Assembly (NCBI GenBank): GCA_023700825.1
Contig: JAMPYE010000056.1
Span: 1 to 13,917 of the forward strand
Direction: 5' to 3'
From: Thermoanaerobaculia bacterium
GTDB taxonomy: Bacteria > Acidobacteriota > Thermoanaerobaculia > Gp7-AA8
DNA length: 13,917 bases
The position numbers were made by a program, and so were the translations under genes. Numbering within the stretch: position 1 is the stretch's first letter; every line of letters starts with the position of its first letter. The notes below the pieces were generated by a model. The model worked only from the letters and a program-made list of their open reading frames with translations. It did not search any database and was not told the DNA's origin. Below are positions 1 through 7,400 of this stretch, piece after piece.

Positions 1-2
1 CC

Positions 3-1463
3 GCGTACCACATGATGCGGAACGACCGCGACGCGATCGAGGAGACCATCCGCATGTCGGGAGAGGAGCCCGGCATCCACCACATCCGGATCTTCAACCA
101 GGAAGGGCAGATCAGTTTCTCGACCCAGAAGAACGAGAAGGGCGGACAGGTCGACAAGTCCGCGGAAGCCTGTTTCGGCTGTCACGCCGGCCCCAAGCCG
201 CTCGTCGACCTCGAACGGCCGGAGCGGTTCCGGATCTACGAGGCCGACGGTGAGCGGGTGATCCGCGTGATCAACCCGATCCAGAACAGCCCCACCTGCT
301 CGGAGGCGTCGTGCCACGCGCATCCCGCCAATCAACAGGTTCTCGGAGTTCTCGACGCAGGGATGTCGCTGGCGCAAGCCGACGAAATGCTCGCCTCGAG
401 CACCTGGCAGATGGCGCTCTACAGCGTCGCAGGGATCCTGATCGTGGCGCTGCTCAGCGGTCTCTTCGTCTTCTCGATCGTCGAGCGGCCCGTGGCCGAG
501 CTGCGTCTAGGTACGGTGAAGATCGCCGAAGGCGACCTGGGGCACACGATCCCGGTGCGCTCGAGCGACCAGTTCGGCGAGCTCGCCTCGTCGTTCAACG
601 AGATGAGCCATGAGCTTCGGGACGCGCGCGCGGAGCTCGAACAGTGGGCACGCACGCTCGAGGACCGCGTTCACGCGAAGTCGGTCGAGCTCGGGCGAGC
701 GCACGAGCAGATGATCCAGACCGAGAAGCTCGCCTCGCTCGGCAAGCTCGCCGCGATCGTCGCGCACGAAATCAACAATCCGCTGTCGGGCATCCTCACC
801 TACGCGCGCCTGATGCGGAAGTGGATCGACCGCGGCGACGACCTTGCGACGAAGACCGAAGAGATGCGCGAGTCGCTCGCCCTCATCGAGTCGGAGAGCC
901 GGCGCTGCGGCGACATCGTCAAGAACCTGCTGATGTTCGCCCGCGCCGTGCCGATGAACGTGCAGAAGGTCGACGTCAACGCGATCCTGAACCAATGCGT
1001 CAGGCTGATCCATCACAAGCTCGAGCTCTCGGGAATTGCCCTGGGGCTCGACTTCGACGAGACGATCCCGCTCATCGACGGCGATCCGGCGCAGCTCGAG
1101 CAGCTGTTCCTGGTCTTCGTCATGAACGCGATCGACGCCATGCCGCACGACGGCGTGCTGCGGCTCGTCACGAAGCAGGAGCCCGGAACCGACGAGATCA
1201 CCGTCATCGTCCAGGACAACGGCACGGGAATCCCCGAAGAAGTGCGCGCGCGGCTCTTCGAGCCGTTCGTCACGACGAAGGAGAACAAGAGCGGGATCGG
1301 GCTGGGGCTCGCCATCGCGCGGCGCGTGGTCGAGCGTCACGCGGGGAAGATCGAAGTCAAATCGGAACTCGGCCGGGGAACGAGCTTCATCGTCACCCTG
1401 CCGATCGAAACGCGCGCCTGGGCGGAAGCGCTGGCCGGGGCGCGCGAAGGAGGAGTGTCGTGA
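3..1463 (+). CDS. Sensor histidine kinase with c-type heme-binding-like sensor region (5' truncated)
   Basis: Membrane sensor kinase that should autophosphorylate and pass phosphate to the regulator encoded next. The frame is open to the left edge, so the true start and probably a first membrane helix lie outside; residues here count from the ATG at 12. The sensor part carries CFGCH (C54-H58, CXXCH) and CSEASCH (C96-H102, CX4CH), both typical of covalent c-type heme attachment. A membrane helix follows (about 134-157), then HAMP (about 155-205, with the usual ERPV start), a coiled-coil linker, and the HisKA domain with phospho-acceptor H252 in AHEINNPL. The ATPase domain shows N372 (N box), D402 in DNGTGIP (G1) and SGIGLGLAIARR from 427 (G2). 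The gene overlaps the next start by four bases (GTGA). Kinase identity is certain; heme binding is inferred from the motifs. Confidence 0.93.
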   Translation, partial: AYHMMRNDRDAIEETIRMSGEEPGIHHIRIFNQEGQISFSTQKNEKGGQVDKSAEACFGCHAGPKPLVDLERPERFRIYEADGERVIRVINPIQNSPTCSEASCHAHPANQQVLGVLDAGMSLAQADEMLASSTWQMALYSVAGILIVALLSGLFVFSIVERPVAELRLGTVKIAEGDLGHTIPVRSSDQFGELASSFNEMSHELRDARAELEQWARTLEDRVHAKSVELGRAHEQMIQTEKLASLGKLAAIVAHEINNPLSGILTYARLMRKWIDRGDDLATKTEEMRESLALIESESRRCGDIVKNLLMFARAVPMNVQKVDVNAILNQCVRLIHHKLELSGIALGLDFDETIPLIDGDPAQLEQLFLVFVMNAIDAMPHDGVLRLVTKQEPGTDEITVIVQDNGTGIPEEVRARLFEPFVTTKENKSGIGLGLAIARRVVERHAGKIEVKSELGRGTSFIVTLPIETRAWAEALAGAREGGVS

Positions 1464-2827
1464 GCGACAAAGGACGCATTCTCATCGTCGACGACGAGCT
1501 GAGCGTGCGCGATTCGCTCGCGCGGTGGTTTCGCGACGAGGGGTACGAAGTAGGGACCGCCGAGGACGCGACCGACGCGCTCCGGCGGATGGCCGAGGCG
1601 AAGTGGGACCTCGCGCTGGTCGACATCAAGATGCGCGGCACCGACGGCATCGAGCTGCAGCGGCGCATGGCGGAGATCGACGGCGAGCTGATCGTCATCA
1701 TCATGACCGGCTACGCGTCGGTCGACACGGCGGTGACCGCGCTCAAGAACGGCGCCTACGACTACGTCACCAAGCCGCTCGACCCCGACGACATCGCCCA
1801 CAGCGTCCACAATGCGCTGTCGCACCGCAAGGCGAAGAAGGACGTCGAGCGGATGCAGGAGACGCTCGCGGTCTCGCTCCATCCTGCAGACATCGTCGGC
1901 AGGAGCGCCGCGATGCGCAAGGTGCTCGACGCGATCGACACCGTGGGGCCGACCGACGCGACGGTGCTCATCATCGGCGAGAGCGGCACGGGCAAGGAGC
2001 TCGTCGCGAAGGCGATCCACGCCGCGAGCCCGCGGCGCTTTCAGCCGCTCGTGACGATCCACTGCGGCGCACTGACCGAGACGCTCCTCGAGAGCGAGCT
2101 CTTCGGCCACGAGAAAGGCGCCTTCACCGGCGCGCAGTACCGGAAGAAGGGGAAGTTCGAGCTCGCCGAAGGGGGGACCATCTTCCTCGACGAGATCGCC
2201 GACATCTCTCTCCGGACGCAGACCGACCTCTTGCGCGTGCTCCAGGAACACGAGATCACGCGCGTTGGCGGGCAGCACTCGATCAAGGTCGACTTCCGCT
2301 GCGTCGCCGCGAGCAACAAGGACCTCAAGACGCTCATCGAGGAAGGGAGCTTCCGCCCCGACCTCTACTACCGGCTCAATGTCTTCACCATCGAGCTACC
2401 GCCGCTTCGCGAGAGGCGTGACGACATTCCGCTTCTGGTCGAGCACTTCGTGTCGAAGTTCGCGATGCAGATGAACAAGAAGATCACGCGCGTGGCGCCC
2501 GAGGCGATGCGGCTGGTGCAGGACCACGACTGGCCCGGGAACATCCGGGAGCTCGAGAACGCTGTGGAGAGAGCGATGGTCGTGGCGCGCGAGCCCGAGA
2601 TCCGCGAGAGCGACTTCTCCCTTCCCCGTTCGAACGGCGGCGAGGAGCAGCTCGTCATCGCGGGCGGAAAGTCGCTCCAGGACGTCGAGCGCGACTACAT
2701 CCTCCGCGTGATGGAGGAGTGCGACGGCAACCAGACGCGCGCCGCGCGCGTGCTGCACATCGACAGGGTGACGTTGCACAACAAACTCAAGAGCTACGGC
2801 TGGAGCCGGAACAACCACCAGTCATGA
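1460..2827 (+). CDS. NtrC-family sigma-54-dependent response regulator
   Basis: Cytoplasmic two-component regulator of 455 residues that activates sigma-54 promoters by ATP hydrolysis. Order: receiver domain (about 5-120; acidic D11-D12, phospho-acceptor D55, T83, K105); AAA+ domain (about 145-375) with Walker A GESGTGKE (173-180), the sigma-54 contact loop GAFTGA (220-225) and Walker B TIFLDE (240-245); and a C-terminal Fis-type helix-turn-helix (about 405-450, GNQTRAARVLHIDRVTLHNKL). The GTG start at 1460 is chosen because an AAGGAGGAG ribosome site lies just upstream (1447-1455) and the receiver starts at once; the frame is open far upstream but reads as non-protein inside the kinase gene. 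It is translationally coupled to the kinase, its likely partner. The sigma-54 promoter at 10821-10836 is a candidate target. Confidence 0.96.
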   Translation: MSDKGRILIVDDELSVRDSLARWFRDEGYEVGTAEDATDALRRMAEAKWDLALVDIKMRGTDGIELQRRMAEIDGELIVIIMTGYASVDTAVTALKNGAYDYVTKPLDPDDIAHSVHNALSHRKAKKDVERMQETLAVSLHPADIVGRSAAMRKVLDAIDTVGPTDATVLIIGESGTGKELVAKAIHAASPRRFQPLVTIHCGALTETLLESELFGHEKGAFTGAQYRKKGKFELAEGGTIFLDEIADISLRTQTDLLRVLQEHEITRVGGQHSIKVDFRCVAASNKDLKTLIEEGSFRPDLYYRLNVFTIELPPLRERRDDIPLLVEHFVSKFAMQMNKKITRVAPEAMRLVQDHDWPGNIRELENAVERAMVVAREPEIRESDFSLPRSNGGEEQLVIAGGKSLQDVERDYILRVMEECDGNQTRAARVLHIDRVTLHNKLKSYGWSRNNHQS

Positions 2828-3366
2828 AGGCGATCCGCCTCGTGCGCGTCGGCGATCCGAGCCCGGATCTCGTCGACGCTCTCGTCGTTCCTCTTGCCGA
2901 GGAGTTCGGAGTTCCCTGCTCGATCGACGTCCGGCGGATCGACCCGCTCTTCGCGATGCATCCCGAGCGCCAGCAGGCGCACTCTAGCCAGCTACTCGCC
3001 GAGATCCTGCGCGACGACGGGGGAGGCGATCATCTGCTGGGCGTCACCTCGCTCGATCTCTACATCCCCATCCTGACTTTCGTCTTCGGCGAGGCGCAGA
3101 TGGAAGGGCACTGCGCGATCGTCTCGTACCACCGGCTGCGGCAGGAGATCTACGGCCTGCCGCACGACGGCGAACTGCTCGAGTCGCGGCTCGTGAAGGA
3201 GGCGGTGCACGAGCTCGGGCACACGCTGGGGCTTCGCCACTGCGAGGACTGGGAGTGCGTGATGGCCTCGTCGCACGCGGTGGAAGGAATCGACCTCAAA
3301 GGCTGGGAGTTCTGTCCGGCCTGCCGCACCATCGTGGACCAGGAGCGCACCGTCAGCGCCCTTTAG
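2824..3366 (+). CDS. amzA: Archaemetzincin family zinc metalloprotease
   Basis: Predicted zinc-dependent peptidase of 180 residues, full length for the family, with no signal peptide, so probably cytoplasmic. The signature is intact: HELGHTLGLRHC (129-140) gives three zinc ligands (H129, H133, H139) and the catalytic base E130. It is followed by C140, C145, M147 (metzincin Met-turn) and CPAC (164-167), the extra four-cysteine zinc site that sets archaemetzincins apart from other metzincins. The ATG at 2824 overlaps the regulator stop (ATGA, 2824-2827), so translation is probably coupled to the two-component genes. The family is common in archaea and patchy in bacteria, and its substrates are poorly known. 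A protease in this operon suggests proteolytic control tied to the sensed signal, but that is inference. The frame is open upstream, but only inside the regulator gene. Confidence 0.93.
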   Translation: MKAIRLVRVGDPSPDLVDALVVPLAEEFGVPCSIDVRRIDPLFAMHPERQQAHSSQLLAEILRDDGGGDHLLGVTSLDLYIPILTFVFGEAQMEGHCAIVSYHRLRQEIYGLPHDGELLESRLVKEAVHELGHTLGLRHCEDWECVMASSHAVEGIDLKGWEFCPACRTIVDQERTVSAL

Positions 3367-3398
3367 CGACGATTTCGGAATCGCGCGTGCGGCGCGCA

Positions 3399-3427
3399 TT
3401 GACAAACGGTGCGTGCGAACCTACATC
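3399..3427 (+). promoter_or_regulatory. Putative sigma-70-type promoter upstream of the LuxR-type regulator
   Basis: A perfect TTGACA -35 box (3399-3404) is followed after 17 bp by TACATC (3422-3427), a weak -10 match with T1, A2 and A4 conserved. It lies 33 bp after the archaemetzincin stop. The expected transcript start near 3434 precedes the AAGGAG ribosome site at 3459-3464. It would separate the LuxR-type gene from the operon upstream. Confidence 0.45.
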
Positions 3428-3472
3428 AACTGGACACACAATCTGGCCCCGTCAACCCAAGGAGTACCACCG

Positions 3473-3553
3473 ATGGAGGTGTCTCTCGCGGCTGCGACGG
3501 AGAGCGGCGAAGGCCGAGTAACAGTCGAGGAATCGCTCCATGTCGGGAGATGA
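3473..3553 (+). CDS. Possible 26-codon upstream ORF overlapping the LuxR-type gene
   Basis: An ATG at 3473 sits 8 nt after a strong AAGGAG ribosome site (3459-3464), the best such site in this leader. The frame runs 26 codons and stops at 3551-3553, overlapping the first codons of the LuxR-type gene (start 3540). The peptide begins MEVSLAAATESG and matches nothing I recognise. It could be a leader peptide that couples translation to the regulator. Alternatively the site is fortuitous, or a frameshift has split a longer N-terminus. The regulator frame itself is closed upstream by TAA at 3519-3521. Confidence 0.22.
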   Translation: MEVSLAAATESGEGRVTVEESLHVGR

Positions 3554-4313
3554 GTCGATCGAACGGGGACGAGGTGCCGATGCGGATGCGGGCGTGCTGC
3601 ACGTCAGCATCGTCACGGACGATCGTCTTTTCGCGGACGGTATCCTGCATCTGATCGAGTACGAGCCCGGGTTCGACGTCATGCTCGACGAGGCCGGATT
3701 CGACTCGCCCGGCGCGGGTCCCGCGCTCACCCTGCTCGACAGCCGGATGCCCGGTGCGATCGAACGCTGCCGTGCGTTCGTCCGCGCGCGACGCAGCCCG
3801 GTAATCTTCGTGGCGGCGCCCGACGACGACGACTGGGCCGCCGACGCGATCGAGGCCGGCGCCCGCGGAATCCTCACCCGAAACTCGTGCGGGGGCGACT
3901 TGATTCTCGCGCTGCGCGCCGTGAGCGGTGGCGGGATCTGGGCTCCACGAAGGGTGATCTGCCTCCTGTTGGACCGGCTCTGCGACGTGCCGTCCACCTC
4001 GGCAGTGCATGGCCGCCGCCTCGAGCAGCGGTTGAGCACGCGTGAGCGCGAGATCGCGCGCTGCGCGGTTCGCGGGCTGAGCAACAAGGAGCTGGCCGTG
4101 CAGCTCGCCATCAGCGAGGCCACGGTGAAAGTGCACCTGACCAATATCTTCAGAAAGCTCGGCGTTCATGGCCGGTCCGCGCTCGCGGCCGCCTGGTACG
4201 ACTCTTCCGCGCGCGACGGGGAGCCGGCGTTCCGGCAGCCGCTCCCTCCAGCGCCATCGGGACCGTCGTCGATCGCGTCGAGCTCGGTCAGCGGCCTCCT
4301 CCGAAAGTCGTAG
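3540..4313 (+). CDS. LuxR/NarL-type response regulator
   Basis: Cytoplasmic transcription regulator of 257 residues. The N-terminal receiver-like domain (about 20-145) keeps the acidic pair D27-D28 and a phospho-acceptor candidate D67 in LLDSRMPG. The usual Thr/Ser switch is alanine (A92/A93) and the invariant Lys is Arg (R114 in GILTRNS), so phosphorylation signalling may be altered. The C-terminal LuxR helix-turn-helix (about 166-215) is canonical: LSTREREIARCAVRGLSNKE, then ISEATVKVHLTNIFRKLGV. A proline- and serine-rich tail follows. The ATG at 3540 is the first start after the in-frame TAA at 3519, with a modest GAGGAA ribosome site at 3527-3532. No kinase is adjacent. The next gene, an exported repeat protein 124 bp downstream, is a natural candidate target, but this is not shown by the sequence. 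Confidence 0.88.
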   Translation: MSGDESIERGRGADADAGVLHVSIVTDDRLFADGILHLIEYEPGFDVMLDEAGFDSPGAGPALTLLDSRMPGAIERCRAFVRARRSPVIFVAAPDDDDWAADAIEAGARGILTRNSCGGDLILALRAVSGGGIWAPRRVICLLLDRLCDVPSTSAVHGRRLEQRLSTREREIARCAVRGLSNKELAVQLAISEATVKVHLTNIFRKLGVHGRSALAAAWYDSSARDGEPAFRQPLPPAPSGPSSIASSSVSGLLRKS

Positions 4314-4353
4314 CCCATCTCGCTAGTTGCGCCCGCCTCCGTTCGACGCGATC

Positions 4354-4380
4354 TTGCTCGAATCGATTCCTGAGAATTCG
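4354..4380 (+). promoter_or_regulatory. AT-rich palindromic site upstream of the repeat-protein operon
   Basis: In the 124-bp gap before the 1556-residue exported protein there is a perfect 10-bp palindrome GAATCGATTC (4360-4369), followed by a second palindrome GAATTC (4374-4379). A TTGCTC -35-like hexamer lies at 4354-4359, but no convincing -10 is spaced from it. The local drop in GC is consistent with a promoter/operator. Assignment is weak. Confidence 0.2.
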
Positions 4381-4437
4381 CGCGTTCGTCCGACGGCGGA
4401 AGCCGTCCGGATCGGAACTGAAACCGGAGGTGTCGCA

Positions 4438-7400
4438 ATGTCGTGCACTTGGCCCGTCGATCTTCGTGTCGTCTCCCGTTCCACGATCCTCGTCCTCACG
4501 CTGCTTCCCCTCCTCGCCTCGTTCTCACCTCCCGCCTCCGCCGATCCCGTCAGTCCCTTCACCATCACGGTGACGGACAGTCCCGATCCGGTCGCGCTGG
4601 GAGCCGAGCTCACCTACACCATCACGATGGTGAACACGGGAGGCTCGAAGGCGACAAACGTCGTCATGACCGACCAGCTCAACGGCGTGGGCGGCATCGG
4701 CGTGCCGCCGGAGCTCGTCATCACGAGCACGCGAGGCTCGTGCTCGCAGAGCGCGAACCTCGTGAACTGCAGCGCGGGCACGATCGAGGGAGGCGGCAGC
4801 TGGACCGTCACGATCCGCGGCATCGTCACCGCCGCCGACGGCACCACGATCAACAACACCGCCTCGATCACCGGTACGCGCTCGGCGCAGAATTTCACGA
4901 GCACCACCACGGCGACGACGCTCGTGAGCAACGCGGGAGGCTCGCCTCTCCCCGACCTCACCATCGCAAAGACCGGCCCGACGAGCGTGCTCGTCTCGTC
5001 GCCGATGATCTACACGCTCACGATCTACAACCAGGGCTCGGCAAACGTGGCCGGCGTGAAGGTCGTCGACACCGTCCCGGCGGGACTGACGGCGGTCAGC
5101 GCGAGCGGCACGAGCCTGTTCAATTGCAGCGTCGCAGGCCAGACCGTGACCTGCACGGGCGGCACAGTGAACGCCGGGTCGAACGCGACGATCACGATCA
5201 ATGCGACCTCGCCCGCCGTGACCGGTTCCATCACCAACACCGCTTCGGTCGATCCCGACAATGCGATCGCCGAGAACGACGAGCTGAACAACACCTCGGC
5301 GCTCGTCGACACGTCCGTGGTCTCGAGCAACCCGCAACCGATGGTGACGATCAACCTCACCGACGACCCGGGTCAGCTCCCGGGAGCCGGGCCCGACCCT
5401 GTCATTCCGAATGCGCTGCTGACGTACAAGATCCTGGTCACCAACACGGCGTCGACGCGGGCCGACGACGTTACGATCGTCAACGGTACCCAGGGTCTGC
5501 AGGCCTCGAGCATCGTCGCGACGATGGAGGTCACCAACGGCACCGTCGGAAACTTCGGCGGCTGCGTCGTAACCGCGCCGGAAGCGAAATGCATGGTGCG
5601 CACGCTCAACCCCGGCGGCACGATCCTGATGACCGTGACCGGGCGCGTCGTCGCGTCGGCGGGCTCGACGATCATCGACACTGCGACCGTCACGAGCAAC
5701 ATCAAGAACAAGGGACAGAGCGCGACCGACACGGAACTGACGACGGTCAAGCCGGGCATCGACCTGACGGTCACCAAGAGCGACAGCCCCGATCCGGTCT
5801 GTGCCCGCTCCTGGCCTGGCGCGGCGCCGCTTCCGCTCGTCTGTCGCGGCGGCCTTACCTACACCTTCGTCGTCGGCAACAGTGGAATCCAGACCGCGAC
5901 GAACGTCACGCTCCGCGACCCGCTCTTCGTCGGCCTGATCCTCGACAGCTGGAGCGCCCCGGCCTTCGCCGGCGGATGCGCGGTCGACGGGGACAACGTC
6001 GTGACCTGCACGGGCGGCTCGATTCCGCCCGAATCGACGACGACCGTCACGTTCGTCCTCGTGGCGCCGTCGGTCGTCGGCACGATCAGCAACACCGTCT
6101 TCGTCGATCCGGCGAACACGATCTTCGAAGCGGACGAGACGAACAACAGCGCGACAATCTCGACGCAGGTCGTCACCGGCATCGATCTGACCGTCGCCAA
6201 GACGGACGCGATCGACCCGATCGCCACCAGCGGCACCGAGACCTACACGATCACGGTGAACAACCTCGGCACGCAGGACGCGTCGGGGATCCGGCTGCGC
6301 GACACGCTTCCCTCGGGGACGATCTTCCGCGACGTGATCAGCGATCACGGCTTCACCTGCTCGCATTCCGGCGGCGTGGTCGAATGCGTCGGCGGCGCGA
6401 TCAAGGGGACGGCGAGCAACAACTACGCGCCTCTCGGCGGTGCGCTCGCCAATCCGCCCGACACCGCGACGATCACGATTCGCATCTTCGCGCAGTCGTT
6501 CGCCGGCACGATGCACAACGAGGTCCGTGTCGATCCGCTCGGCGAGATCGCCGAGGCCGACGAGTCGAACAACATCGCCGTGCAGGACACCGTCGTCGAT
6601 TCGTTCCCGGCGGGCCACGGCTCGTTCAACCAGCTCACCATCGCCAAGACGCAGACCTCGCCGAACCCGGCGAACACCGCGCGCAACGCGGTGGTGACCT
6701 GGTCGATCGCCGTCGGCAACAACGGCACCGACACGGCCGTCGGCATCACGGTGCGCGACTTCCTGCCCGACGGCGCGCGGTACATCGAGGCGACGGGCAC
6801 CAACCAGTTCCTCTGCAGCCAGGTCGCGGGCTACATCAACTGCGTCGGCGGGCAGATTCCCTCGATGGGCGCCGCCACGATCACGCTGAGAGCGTACGCG
6901 CCCGACGTTCCGGGAACCTACGTGAACCAGGCGATCGTCGATCCCGACAACACCATTCCCGAAGGCAACGAGCTCGACAACCAGTCGTCGGCGCAGACGG
7001 TCGTGGTCAACGGGGGCGAGGGCGCCTTCAACGACCTGACGCTTCACAAGACCGCCACGGCCGACGTCAGCCCGGGCGGACAGATCGACTACGACATCCA
7101 GGTCTGGAACCTCGGAACCAACGCGGCACTGAACGTCGCCGTGCGCGACGCCCTGCCGGCCGGAGTGACCTTCGTCTCCGCGGCCGACATCGGCGGCGCA
7201 CCGGGCGCGGCCTTCACCTGCAGCGAAGCTGGCGGAGTCGTGAACTGCACCGGCGCGACCATCAACAGCGGGGGCGTCGCGAGCGCGCGCACGATTCACG
7301 TCGTCGCCACGGCGCCTAACGTCGTCACGAACCTCGAGAACGAGGCCGTCGTCGATCCGGACAACGCGATCCCCGAAGGCGACGAGCTCAACAACACGTC

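Noticed and set aside
644..1459. N-terminal extension of the sigma-54 regulator into the kinase gene
   Set aside because: The extension is Arg-rich shadow sequence. The receiver domain and ribosome site fix the start at the GTG at 1460.
3370..3383. Small CGATT/AATCG hairpin after the archaemetzincin gene as a terminator
   Set aside because: Only a 5-bp AT-containing stem with no T-run; too weak to call.
4327..4437. Upstream TTG start for the giant repeat protein
   Set aside because: It would bury the signal peptide about 37 residues in and lacks the GGAGG site that precedes the ATG at 4438.
4443..7319. A 958-codon plus-strand frame overlapping the repeat protein
   Set aside because: Low-complexity Arg/His/Gln-rich translation, out of frame with the well-supported DUF11 repeats.
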